Below are positions 38,792 through 47,426 of a stretch of DNA of 64,000 nucleotides, one piece after another (position 1 is the first letter of the stretch; each line of letters opens with the position of its first letter). The stretch is taken from NCBI GenBank assembly GCA_963699055.1, contig CAVOTA010000002.1, positions 1 to 64,000 on the forward strand, written 5' to 3'. The position numbers and the translations under genes were made by a program. The DNA is from Bog-756 sp963699055. GTDB taxonomy: Bacteria > Actinomycetota > Acidimicrobiia > Acidimicrobiales > RAAP-2. Below the pieces are notes generated by a model that was not told the origin of the DNA, ran no database searches, and worked only from the letters and a program-made list of their open reading frames with translations.

Positions 38792-39220
38792 TCAGCCGGG
38801 GGTGTCGACGGTGGAGGCCGGCGTGGCCGGTTCCCATGCCGGCTCGAGGGAGACGGCGACCCGGAACGACACCACGGCGGCTCCCACCGTCGAAGCCAGC
38901 ACGACCCACCGGGTGACGGGTGGAAGGTGTCGGAAGGCCAACACGGTGACGGTGGCGTCCACGGCGTCGGCCATGCCGGCCAGGGCCACCCACGGTCTGG
39001 CCTCGGCGTCGTCGATGCCCAGCGCCCGCAGGGTGCCCACGCCCAGCGCCAGGTCACGGCCGGCCATCGTGCGGGCGAGCAGCCGGGCGTAGGGCGTCCC
39101 GGCCGGGTCGCCGATCCACGGCCGGGTCATGACGGTGGGGGCTACCAGGGCCGTGCAGCCGATGCCGATGCGCCCCAGGGCGACGAGCTGGGCCAGCCGG
39201 TGGGGGACCGAGGGGGTCAT
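38792..39220 (-). CDS. Small DUF4267-like membrane protein
   Basis: 142 aa. Starts RLAQLVALGRIGIGCTALVAP and has MAGRDLALGVGTLRAL, ADAVDATVTVLAF and RWVVLASTVGAAVVSF, giving three to four hydrophobic segments. The ARxxxGRDLALG core is seen in DUF4267 and related small membrane proteins of Actinobacteria. The function is unknown. A TACGGT box ends 6 nt before the ATG. Confidence 0.65.
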   Translation of the reverse strand: MTPSVPHRLAQLVALGRIGIGCTALVAPTVMTRPWIGDPAGTPYARLLARTMAGRDLALGVGTLRALGIDDAEARPWVALAGMADAVDATVTVLAFRHLPPVTRWVVLASTVGAAVVSFRVAVSLEPAWEPATPASTVDTPG

Positions 39221-39226
39221 GCCTCC

Positions 39227-39232
39227 ACCGTA
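39227..39232 (-). promoter_or_regulatory. -10 box for leaderless DUF4267-like gene
   Basis: TACGGT on the minus strand, 6 nt before the ATG at 39220. Confidence 0.5.
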
Positions 39233-39558
39233 CCGGGCGCCCGGGACCGCCTCCCCGGCCGGTGCGGGTGGGTCCGGAGGTTGCGGTTCGGGTCTTGATC
39301 AGGTGCATTCCCACGTGGAGCGTTGCTATGACCGCGGAACGTGAAAAGTGTTCACCAGATGTTTACATTGCCGTGGCGATCCCGCACAATGCGCAGGTCG
39401 ATGACGGCCTGCCGTCTCGAAGGAGGGGGTGTCCGATCCCAGCCGATCGGACTGTACCTGTGGTACCGGGGGATTCCGGGGGAGGCAGAGGCCGGGTCGG
39501 AAGGCCCGGCCTCTGGCGCGTCCGGACCTCCGACCCTCGCCGGACCCGCCGGACCCGA
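39233..39558. other. Intergenic region, less GC-rich, with a palindrome
   Basis: No gene found. GTGAA-N5-TTCAC at 39341-39355 is a small palindrome of operator type in a locally AT-richer stretch (39341-39370). The thiD-side hairpin at 39486-39515 is listed separately. The long plus-strand frame from 39262 is a GC artefact. Confidence 0.5.
39486..39515 (-). terminator. Hairpin after thiD
   Basis: Perfect 11-bp stem (39486-39496 with 39505-39515) and 8-nt loop, 44 bp beyond the thiD stop. No T run. A good candidate for ending the thi operon. Confidence 0.65.
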
Positions 39559-40428
39559 TCAGGACGACGCCGACCAGCCGAACGGGTCGAGCGGACCGTG
39601 GCCCCGTCCGAGGTGCCACCGGGCCGACCCGACCAGGGCCCGGTGCACGAACTCCTTGGCCCCGGCGACGGCTTCGGGCACGCCGGCGCCCCGGGCCACC
39701 AGGGCGGCGGTGGCCGAGGCCAGGCTGCAGCCGGTGCCGTGGTTGTTGCGCGTGACCACGAGGGTGTCCTCCAGCACTTGGACGACGGTGCCGTCGACCA
39801 GGACGTCGGCCACCCGGTCGGGGGCGGGCTCGCCGTCGGTGCCGTGGACCCCGGGCAGGTGGCCGCCCTTGACCAGGACCCACGTCGGCCCGAGGGCGTG
39901 GACGCGTCGGGCGAGATCGACCATGGCGTCGACGTCGGCCAGGGCGGGCGGCTCCACGCCGGCCAGGATGGCCGCCTCGAACAGGTTCGGCGTGACCAGC
40001 AGGGCCTGCGGGACCAGCCGGGTCCGGTAGGCCTCGACGGCTTCGTCGTCGAGCAGGCGCCGCCCGGTGGAGGCCACCATGACCGGGTCCACCACCAGGC
40101 TGGGCAGGTGGCCCGCCCCGGCACGGTCCGCCACCAGGCGGACGGTAGCCGCGGTGGCCAGCATGCCCGTCTTGACGGCGGCCACGGTGAAGTCGTCCAG
40201 GACGGCGTCGAGCTGGGCGGCGACCACGTCGACCGGCACCGGGTGGACGGCCGTGACCGCCGCCGTGTTCTGGGCGGTGACGGCGGTGACCACGGTCGTG
40301 GCGAAGACGCCGAGGGCGCTCATGGCCTTGAGGTCGGCCTGGATGCCCGCCCCCGCCCCCGAGTCGGACCCGGCGATGGTGAGCGCGACCGGTGGGGTGG
40401 CACCGCTGCCCGGTGGGGGGACGTTCAC
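39559..40428 (-). CDS. thiD: Hydroxymethylpyrimidine (phosphate) kinase
   Basis: 289 aa from GTG 40428, whose GTGA overlaps the thiG stop; the longer frame upstream is antisense to thiG and Arg-rich. ALTIAGSDSGAGAGIQADLKAM is the ThiD N-terminal signature, VKTGMLAT follows, and NNHGTGCSLASATAALVA is the anion hole with the catalytic Asp position here HGTGC as in ribokinase-like ThiD. It phosphorylates hydroxymethylpyrimidine and its phosphate in thiamine synthesis. Last gene of the thiOSGD operon. Confidence 0.92.
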   Translation of the reverse strand: MNVPPPGSGATPPVALTIAGSDSGAGAGIQADLKAMSALGVFATTVVTAVTAQNTAAVTAVHPVPVDVVAAQLDAVLDDFTVAAVKTGMLATAATVRLVADRAGAGHLPSLVVDPVMVASTGRRLLDDEAVEAYRTRLVPQALLVTPNLFEAAILAGVEPPALADVDAMVDLARRVHALGPTWVLVKGGHLPGVHGTDGEPAPDRVADVLVDGTVVQVLEDTLVVTRNNHGTGCSLASATAALVARGAGVPEAVAGAKEFVHRALVGSARWHLGRGHGPLDPFGWSASS

Positions 40429-41210
40429 CTGCCGAGCAGGCCCTCGAACGACGACGACGCCTCGGCCACGAACCGGCGGGTGATGCGCCCCGCCCGCCGT
40501 GCCGCCCGCCCGGCGGCCACCGCGTCGCGCATCGCCGCCGCCATCAGTGCGGGGTCGGCGGCCCGGGTCACGGCGGTGGCCACCAGGACGGCGCTGCACC
40601 CGAGCTCCATGGCCAGGCAGGCGTCCGAGGCGGTGCCGATGCCGGCATCCAGCACCACCGGTACACCGGCCTGCTCGACGATGAGCTCGATGTTGTGCGG
40701 ATTGCGGATCCCGAGCCCCGTCCCGATGGGGGCGCCGAGCGGCATCACCGCGGCGCAGCCGACCTGCTCGAGCCGCCGGGCGACCACCGGGTCGTCCCCG
40801 CAGTAGGGGAGCACGGTGAACCCGTCGTCGACCAGCTGCTCGGCGGCGTCCAGCAGCTCGACCGGATCGGGCAGCAGGGTCCGGTCGTCCCCGATGACCT
40901 CGAGCTTCACCCAGTCGGTGGCGAAGGCCTCACGGGCCAGACGGGCCGTGAGCACGGCGTCGGCCGCCGTCATGCACCCGGCGGTGTTGGGCAGGATGCG
41001 GATGCCGAGCCCGCCCAGCAGGTCGACCAGCGAGTGGCGGGTGGTCGGGTCGACCCGACGCACCGCCACGGTGGCCAGGGTGGTGCCCGACGCCGTCAGC
41101 GCCCGGGCCAGGGACTCCGGGCTGGTCATCCCGCCGGTGCCGAGCAGCAGGCGCGAGCCCAGCTCGGTGCCGGCGATCACCAACGGGTCCGGTTCGGCGT
41201 CGGGCGTCAT
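40425..41210 (-). CDS. thiG: Thiazole synthase
   Basis: 261 aa. SRLLLGTGGMTSPESL, TVAVRRVDPT, LPNTAGCMTAADAVLTARLA and DWVKLEVIGD (the Schiff-base Lys) mark ThiG; GAPIGTGLGIRNP and VVLDAGIGTASDACLAMELG bind the phosphate. With ThiS thiocarboxylate and dehydroglycine from ThiO it forms the thiazole phosphate ring. It lies between thiS and thiD. Confidence 0.95.
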   Translation of the reverse strand: MTPDAEPDPLVIAGTELGSRLLLGTGGMTSPESLARALTASGTTLATVAVRRVDPTTRHSLVDLLGGLGIRILPNTAGCMTAADAVLTARLAREAFATDWVKLEVIGDDRTLLPDPVELLDAAEQLVDDGFTVLPYCGDDPVVARRLEQVGCAAVMPLGAPIGTGLGIRNPHNIELIVEQAGVPVVLDAGIGTASDACLAMELGCSAVLVATAVTRAADPALMAAAMRDAVAAGRAARRAGRITRRFVAEASSSFEGLLGR

Positions 41211-41253
41211 CGTCCGCCACGGTACCCCCGCACCGCCGCGGCGGGGACGGGCG

Positions 41254-41477
41254 TCAGCCGCCGGCCGCCGCCGTGACGATCTCGACGGCCGAGCCGGGGG
41301 TCACGACGGTCGTGTCCCATGCGCTGCGGGGCACGACGGTGCCGTCGACGGCCACGGCGACCCCGCGGGCCGACGGGCACCACTCGTCGACCAGGTCGGC
41401 GACGCTCCGGCCGGCGGCGCTGTCGGCGGCCTCGCCGTTGACGGTGGTCCCGCGGGCGGACCCGGACCCGCGCTCAC
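41254..41477 (-). CDS. thiS: Sulfur carrier ThiS, start unresolved
   Basis: On the minus strand a frame ending at the TGA 41254-41256 reads VNGEAADSAAGRSVADLV near its start and ends in VEIVTAAAGG, with the C-terminal Gly-Gly that is thiocarboxylated in ThiS. From the first recognisable residue (41448) it is 64 aa, the normal size. But no ATG, GTG, TTG or CTG lies in this frame for well over 60 bases upstream. The natural candidate, GTG 41477-41475 overlapping the thiO stop as GTGA, is one base out of frame. A one-base indel (real or from sequencing) between 41475 and 41449 would explain it. Position between thiO and thiG makes the identity secure. Confidence 0.7.
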
Positions 41478-42646
41478 GCCCGGCCCCCGACGGCGGCGTG
41501 TCGGGTGTCGAACCGCCCGGGACGGAAGGCGGCGAAGGGGCCGGCGTCCCGCGACGAGGTCCCGTCCAGGATCCCCACGACCTCGTCGGCGGTCAGGGGG
41601 GCGAGCAGGATGCCGTTGCGGAAGTGACCGGTGGCGACGACCAGGCCCACGGTCGCCGTCCCCCCGACCAGCGGCCCGTTGTCCGGCGAACCGGGCCGCA
41701 GTCCCGGGGTCACTTCGACCACGTCGTACTCGTCCAGCGCGGGCACCACCCGCCGGGCGTCGTCCAGCAGGTCGACGAGCCCACCGAGGGGCACGGTGGG
41801 GTCGGGGCCGCGCTCGTCCATGGTCGCCCCGACCACCAGGTGGCCGTCGTGACGGGGCACCAGGTAGCAGGTGCGCCCGTGGACGAGGGCCCGCACCGTG
41901 CGGCGCAGCCGGGGCGCACCGTCCCCGGCCACGAGCCGGACGGTCACCCCCCGCACCGGCCGCACCGGGAACCGGGCGTCGGCCGGCAGGCCGTCGAGGG
42001 CGCCCGACCGGCTCCCGGCCGCCACGACCACGGCGCCGGCCCGGACCTGATCGCCGCCGGCCAGGGTCACCCCGGTGACCCGGTCACCGGCGATCTCGAC
42101 CCGGGCGACCTCGTCGGCCACGACGGACACACCGGACGCCCGGCAGGCGGCCAACAGTGCACCCACGACGGCGCGGTTGTCGACCTGGTGGTCGTCGGGC
42201 AGGTCGACACCGCCGCTGATCCCGGGGGCGAGGAGCGGCTCGGACTCCCGGCTGGCCCGGGCCCCCAGCCGGTCAGCAGCGAGGCCGATGGTGTGGTGGA
42301 AGGCCAGGATCCGGTCGGTGGCGGCCCGGTCGGAGGGGTCGCCCGCCACGAGGAGGGTCCCGTCGGGCCGGAAGTGCACGGGCTCCCCGGCGGCGGCCTC
42401 GAGGTCGGCGGCAAAGCCGGGCCAGGCCCGCACCGCCGCCACATTGAGGGCGGCCAGGGCCTCCTCGCCGAAGGAGGCCTCGGCCACCGGGGCGAGCATG
42501 CCCGCCGCCGCCCAGGTGGAGCCGCGGCCGGGCGCGGGATCGACGACGGCGACGTCGAGACCGGCGGTGGCCGCCTGCCACGCCGCAGCCAGGCCGATGA
42601 TGCCTCCGCCCACCACCACGGCGTCGCAGCGGTCCGGGAAGGTCAT
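41474..42646 (-). CDS. thiO: Glycine oxidase
   Basis: 390 aa. DAVVVGGGIIGLAAAWQAA is the FAD Rossmann loop, and STWAAAGMLAPVAEA is specific to ThiO. Late motifs YLVPRHDGHLVVGATMDERG and GLRPGSPDNGPLVGGT confirm the family. It oxidises glycine to dehydroglycine, the precursor taken by ThiG. First gene of thiOSGD. A TAGCAT box ends 6 nt before the ATG, so there is no room for a TPP riboswitch in a leader. Confidence 0.93.
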   Translation of the reverse strand: MTFPDRCDAVVVGGGIIGLAAAWQAATAGLDVAVVDPAPGRGSTWAAAGMLAPVAEASFGEEALAALNVAAVRAWPGFAADLEAAAGEPVHFRPDGTLLVAGDPSDRAATDRILAFHHTIGLAADRLGARASRESEPLLAPGISGGVDLPDDHQVDNRAVVGALLAACRASGVSVVADEVARVEIAGDRVTGVTLAGGDQVRAGAVVVAAGSRSGALDGLPADARFPVRPVRGVTVRLVAGDGAPRLRRTVRALVHGRTCYLVPRHDGHLVVGATMDERGPDPTVPLGGLVDLLDDARRVVPALDEYDVVEVTPGLRPGSPDNGPLVGGTATVGLVVATGHFRNGILLAPLTADEVVGILDGTSSRDAGPFAAFRPGRFDTRHAAVGGRA

Positions 42647-42652
42647 GGGGTC

Positions 42653-42658
42653 ATGCTA
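42653..42658 (-). promoter_or_regulatory. -10 box for leaderless thiO operon
   Basis: TAGCAT on the minus strand, 6 nt before the ATG at 42646. Confidence 0.5.
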
Positions 42659-42696
42659 CGGCCGGGCGGTCCCGGCCCCGGACGGACCCCGGGTCC

Positions 42697-42727
42697 TTGC
42701 CGTGACCCTCGGGGCACCGTGTACACT
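42697..42727 (+). promoter_or_regulatory. Promoter of gltBD, tentative
   Basis: TACACT at 42722-42727 with a poor -35 (TTGCCG, 42697-42702, 19-bp spacing). It leaves a leader of about 60 nt before gltB. Confidence 0.4.
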
Positions 42728-42794
42728 CTTCGGACCACGCAAGGGCCAACGTCGTCCCGCGCGGGGAGATCCACTTCTCACCTGGAGCGACCCG

Positions 42795-45700
42795 ATGACG
42801 ACAGTTGCACCTCCACCCGACGGCGGAACCACGCCCGCGCGGCCCGTCCCCGCCGCACCCGGCCCGACCGCCCGGCGCGTCCCCCGCCCGCCGGCCGGCG
42901 GACTCTACGACCCCCGGTTCGAGCACGACGCCTGCGGCGTCGCCTTCGTGGCGGACCTGCAGGGACGCCCGTCGCACGAGCTGGTCCGGCGGGCCGTGGG
43001 TGCACTGGAGCACCTCGCCCACCGGGGGGCCACCGGCAGCGAGGAGGACAGCGGCGACGGCGCCGGCATCCTCGTCCAGGTGCCCGACGCCTTCTACCGC
43101 GAGGTCGTCGACTTCGCCCTGCCCGAGCGGGGTCGGTACGCCACCGGGATCGCCTTCTTGTCCCGCGACGAGGACACCGCCGCCGCCGCCCGCACCCACA
43201 TCGGCAAGCTGGCCGCCGAGGAGGGGCTCGACGTCCTGGGCTGGCGGGACCTGCCGGTGGTCAACTCGACCCTGGGCTCGATCGCCGAGTCGGCCCGCCC
43301 GTCGATGCACCAGCTCTTCGTCGCCCCGTCGGCGACCACCCCGCTGAGCCCCGGCGACCCGGCCCTGGCCGTGGACCGCCTGGCCTTCGTGCTCCGCAAG
43401 CGGGCCGAGCACGAGGTCGAGGAGTGCTATCTGGCCTCGCTGTCGGCCCGGACCATCACCTACAAGGGCATGCTGACCTCCCACCAGCTGGCCGGGTTCT
43501 ACCCCGACCTGGCCGACGAGCGGCTGGTCAGCGGACTGGCCCTGGTGCACTCCCGGTTCTCGACCAACACGTTCCCGTCGTGGCCCCTCGCCCACCCGTA
43601 CCGCTACATGGCGCACAACGGCGAGATCAACACCCTGGCCGGCAACCGCAACTGGATGCGGGCCCGCGAGGCGCTGTGCGCCACACCGCTCGTGCCGGGG
43701 CTCGAGCGGGCCTTCCCGGTCGTGACCGCCGACGCCAGCGACTCGGCCTCGTTCGACGAGGTCCTGGAGCTGCTGCACCTGGGCGGCCGCTCCATCCACC
43801 ATGCCGTGCTGATGATGATCCCCGAGGCGTGGGAGAACCACCGCACGATGGATCCCGCCCGGCGGGCCTTCTACCGGTACCACGCCTCGCTCATGGAACC
43901 GTGGGACGGTCCGGCGGCGGTCGCCTTCACCGACGGCACGGTGATCGGCGCCGTCCTCGACCGCAACGGCCTCCGGCCGGCCCGCTACTGGGTCACCGAC
44001 GACGGCATGGTGGTCCTGGCGAGCGAGGTCGGCGTCCTCGACGTCCCTCCGTCGTCGGTGGTCCGCAAGGGCCGCCTCCAGCCCGGGCGCATGTTCCTGG
44101 TCGACACCGAGGCGGGACGCATCGTCGACGACGACGAGCTCAAGGACGCACTGGCCGCCGAGCACCCGTACGCCACCTGGCTCGAGCAGGGGCAGATCGA
44201 CCTCGACGAGCTGCCGCCCCGCTCCATGCTCACCCCCCAGCACGCATCGGTGGTCGGGCGTCAGCAGCTGTTCGGGTACACGGACGAGGAGCTGCGTCTC
44301 ATCCTCGGACCCATGGCCCGCACCGGCGCCGAGCCGATCGGTTCGATGGGCTCCGACGCGGCCATCGCCGTGCTGTCCGAGCGGCCCCGCCTGCTCTACG
44401 ACTACTTCACCCAGCTGTTCGCCCAGGTCACCAACCCGCCGCTCGACGCCATCCGCGAGGAGCTGGTCACCTCGTTGCTGTCGACGCTCGGTCCCGAGTC
44501 GAACCTGCTCGAGCCGACGGCCGAGTCGTGCCGGCAGATCATCCTGCCCATGCCGGTCATCGACAACGACGACCTGGCCAAGCTGCTCTACGTCAACGAG
44601 GACGGGAGCACGCCCGGGTTCCGCGGCTTCGCCATCGACGGGCTGTTCGAGGTGGTCGGCGGGGGCGCCGCCCTGCGGACCGCCATCGAGGAGGTGCGCG
44701 CCCGGGTGAGCGCCGCCATCGAGGAGGGGGCCGACGTGATCGTCCTGTCGGACCGCAACTCGACCGCCGAGCTGGCGCCCATCCCGTCACTGCTGCTGGT
44801 GTCCGCGGTCCACCACCACCTGGTGCGCACCCGGGCCCGTACCCGGGTGGGCCTGGTGGTCGAGTCGGGTGACGCCCGCGAGGTCCACCACATGGCGCTG
44901 CTGAAGGGGTTCGGCGCCGCCGCCGTCAACCCGTACCTGGCGTTCGAGACCATCGACGACATGATCGCCTCGGGCCAGCTCACCGGGGTCACCCCGCGTC
45001 AGGCCCAGCGCAATTACATCAAGGCCGCCTCCAAGGGGATCGTGAAGGTGATGTCCAAGATGGGCATCTCGACAGTGGCGTCCTACACCGGCGCCCAGGT
45101 GTTCGAAGCGGTCGGGCTCGGCCGCGACGTGGTCGACGAGTACTTCACCGGGACGGTGTCGCGGATCGGCGGCGTGGGCCTCGACGTGCTGGCCGGCGAG
45201 GTGGCCCGCCGCCACGGACTGGCCCACCTGGACCGCCCCACCGAGCGCGCCCACCGCGAGCGCGAGACGGGCGGGGAGTACCAGTGGCGGCGCGAGGGCG
45301 AGATCCACCTGTTCAACCCGCGCACCGTGTTCAAGCTGCAGCACGCCACCCGGTCGAAGCAGTACGGGGTGTTCAAGGAGTACACGCGGGCGGTGGACGA
45401 CCAGTCGACGGCCCTCGCCACCCTACGGGGGCTGATGACCCTGCGCACCGGTGCACTGCCACCCGTTCCCCTCGACGAGGTCGAGCCGGCGTCGGCCGTC
45501 CTGGCCCGCTTCTCCACCGGTGCCATGTCGTACGGCTCGATCTCGGCGGAGGCCCACGAGACGCTGGCCATCGCCATGAACCGGCTGGGTGGCAAGTCCA
45601 ACACGGGCGAGGGCGGCGAGGATCCGGACCGGTTCACCCCCGACGAGGACGGCACCCTCCGGCGCAGCGCCATCAAGCAGGTCGCCTCGGGACGCTTCGG

Positions 45701-47426
45701 GGTGACCTCGGAGTACCTGGTGAACGCCGACGACATCCAGATCAAGATCGCCCAGGGGGCCAAACCCGGTGAGGGCGGACAGCTGCCCGGCCACAAGGTC
45801 TACCCGTGGATCGCCAAGACACGCTTCTCCACGCCGGGCGTCGGCCTCATCTCGCCTCCGCCGCACCACGACATCTACTCGATCGAGGACATCGCCCAGC
45901 TGATCCACGACCTCAAGTCGGCCAACCCCCTGGCCCGGGTCCACGTCAAGCTGGTGGCCGAGGTCGGGGTGGGCACCGTGGCCGCCGGCGTGGCCAAGGC
46001 CCACTCCGACGTCGTGCTCATCTCCGGCCACGACGGCGGTACCGGGGCCACGCCGCTCACCTCGCAGAAGCACGCCGGCATCCCGTGGGAACTGGGTCTG
46101 GCCGAGACCCAGCAGACGCTGATGGCCAACGACCTGCGCGACCGCATCGTGGTCCAGGTCGACGGCCAGATGAAGACCGGGCGTGACGTGGTGATCGGGG
46201 CGCTGCTCGGTGCGGAGGAGTTCGGTTTCGCCACTGCGCCCCTGGTCGTGTCGGGGTGCATCATGATGCGCGTGTGCCACCTCGACACCTGTCCGGTCGG
46301 CATCGCCACCCAGAACCCGGTGCTGCGCCAGCGCTACACGGGCAGGCCGGAGTTCGTGGAGACGTTCTTCGAGTACATCGCCGAGGAGGTCCGGGAGTAC
46401 CTGGCCGCCCTCGGCCTGCGCACCCTGGAGGAGGCCGTCGGCCGGGTCGACCTGTTGGATGCGGCGGCCGCCGTCGACCACTGGAAGGCGTCGGGCCTCG
46501 ATCTGGCGCCGATCCTGCAGCCTCCGGACGCCCCCGAGGGCGCGGTGCGCCACCGGGTGGCCGACCAGGACCACGGACTCGACAAGGCGCTCGACCACCG
46601 GTTCCTCGAGGCGTGCCGCCCGGCCATCGAGGACGGGACCCGGGTGACCGCCGAGGTGGAGGTCACCAATGTGGACCGGACCGTGGGCACCCTGCTCGGC
46701 TACGAGATCACCCGTCGTCACGGCGGCGCCGGCCTGCCCGACGGGACCATCGACCTGACGTTCCGCGGTTCGGCCGGCCAGAGCTTCGGCGCCTTCGTGC
46801 CGAAGGGGGTCACCATGCGCCTCTTCGGCGACACCAACGACTACCTGGGCAAGGGACTGTCCGGCGGGCGCATCGTGGTGCGACCGGACGAGGCGGCGCC
46901 CTTCGCCGCCGAGGAGAACATCATCGCCGGCAACGTCATCCTGTACGGGGCGACGGCGGGCGAGGTCTTCCTGCGCGGCCAGGTCGGGGAGCGGTTCTGC
47001 GTCCGCAACTCGGGCGCGGTGGCCGTCGTCGAGGGCGTCGGTGACCATGCGTGCGAGTACATGACGGGCGGGCGGGTCGTCGTGCTCGGCCCGACCGGGC
47101 GCAACTTCGGCGCCGGCATGTCGGGTGGGATCGCCTACGTCCACGACCCGCACGGCGAGCTGACCCGGGTGCTCAACACCGAGATGGTCGACCTCGAGCC
47201 CGTCGGGCACGACGACCGGACGTGGCTGCGCGACCGGATCCACCTGCACCAGCAGGAGACCGGGTCCGAGGTGGCGGCGCGGCTGCTGGCGGAGTGGACC
47301 GTCGAGGCCGACCAGTTCGTGATGGTGATGCCCCGGGACTACCGCCGCGTCCTGGAGGCGACCGAGCGGGCCGTGGCCGAGGGCCGGTCGGTGGACGAGG
47401 CGGTCATGGAGGTGTCCCGTGGGTGA
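42795..47426 (+). CDS. gltB: Glutamate synthase large subunit
   Basis: 1543 aa from ATG 42795. A 46-residue propeptide precedes the nucleophile Cys in EHDACGVAFVADL (about C47), which hydrolyses glutamine. The central and FMN-binding parts follow (RFGVTSEYLVNADDIQIK, AQGAKPGEGGQLPG, LISGHDGGTGATPL), then the 3Fe-4S cysteines in CIMMRVCHLDTCPVGIATQ, and the C-terminal beta-helix with ANVILYGATAGE-like repeats. Reaction: 2-oxoglutarate + glutamine + 2 e- to two glutamate, with the small subunit. The 8-bp overlap with gltD indicates coupling. Confidence 0.96.
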   Translation: MTTVAPPPDGGTTPARPVPAAPGPTARRVPRPPAGGLYDPRFEHDACGVAFVADLQGRPSHELVRRAVGALEHLAHRGATGSEEDSGDGAGILVQVPDAFYREVVDFALPERGRYATGIAFLSRDEDTAAAARTHIGKLAAEEGLDVLGWRDLPVVNSTLGSIAESARPSMHQLFVAPSATTPLSPGDPALAVDRLAFVLRKRAEHEVEECYLASLSARTITYKGMLTSHQLAGFYPDLADERLVSGLALVHSRFSTNTFPSWPLAHPYRYMAHNGEINTLAGNRNWMRAREALCATPLVPGLERAFPVVTADASDSASFDEVLELLHLGGRSIHHAVLMMIPEAWENHRTMDPARRAFYRYHASLMEPWDGPAAVAFTDGTVIGAVLDRNGLRPARYWVTDDGMVVLASEVGVLDVPPSSVVRKGRLQPGRMFLVDTEAGRIVDDDELKDALAAEHPYATWLEQGQIDLDELPPRSMLTPQHASVVGRQQLFGYTDEELRLILGPMARTGAEPIGSMGSDAAIAVLSERPRLLYDYFTQLFAQVTNPPLDAIREELVTSLLSTLGPESNLLEPTAESCRQIILPMPVIDNDDLAKLLYVNEDGSTPGFRGFAIDGLFEVVGGGAALRTAIEEVRARVSAAIEEGADVIVLSDRNSTAELAPIPSLLLVSAVHHHLVRTRARTRVGLVVESGDAREVHHMALLKGFGAAAVNPYLAFETIDDMIASGQLTGVTPRQAQRNYIKAASKGIVKVMSKMGISTVASYTGAQVFEAVGLGRDVVDEYFTGTVSRIGGVGLDVLAGEVARRHGLAHLDRPTERAHRERETGGEYQWRREGEIHLFNPRTVFKLQHATRSKQYGVFKEYTRAVDDQSTALATLRGLMTLRTGALPPVPLDEVEPASAVLARFSTGAMSYGSISAEAHETLAIAMNRLGGKSNTGEGGEDPDRFTPDEDGTLRRSAIKQVASGRFGVTSEYLVNADDIQIKIAQGAKPGEGGQLPGHKVYPWIAKTRFSTPGVGLISPPPHHDIYSIEDIAQLIHDLKSANPLARVHVKLVAEVGVGTVAAGVAKAHSDVVLISGHDGGTGATPLTSQKHAGIPWELGLAETQQTLMANDLRDRIVVQVDGQMKTGRDVVIGALLGAEEFGFATAPLVVSGCIMMRVCHLDTCPVGIATQNPVLRQRYTGRPEFVETFFEYIAEEVREYLAALGLRTLEEAVGRVDLLDAAAAVDHWKASGLDLAPILQPPDAPEGAVRHRVADQDHGLDKALDHRFLEACRPAIEDGTRVTAEVEVTNVDRTVGTLLGYEITRRHGGAGLPDGTIDLTFRGSAGQSFGAFVPKGVTMRLFGDTNDYLGKGLSGGRIVVRPDEAAPFAAEENIIAGNVILYGATAGEVFLRGQVGERFCVRNSGAVAVVEGVGDHACEYMTGGRVVVLGPTGRNFGAGMSGGIAYVHDPHGELTRVLNTEMVDLEPVGHDDRTWLRDRIHLHQQETGSEVAARLLAEWTVEADQFVMVMPRDYRRVLEATERAVAEGRSVDEAVMEVSRG

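Noticed and set aside
39341..39355. LexA-type SOS box
   Set aside because: The palindrome is GTGAA-N5-TTCAC, not the GAAC-N4-GTTC of actinobacterial LexA sites.
42647..42800. TPP riboswitch before the thi operon
   Set aside because: The CTGAGA and ACCTGATC-like cores are absent and the -10 box is only 6 nt from the thiO start, leaving no leader.
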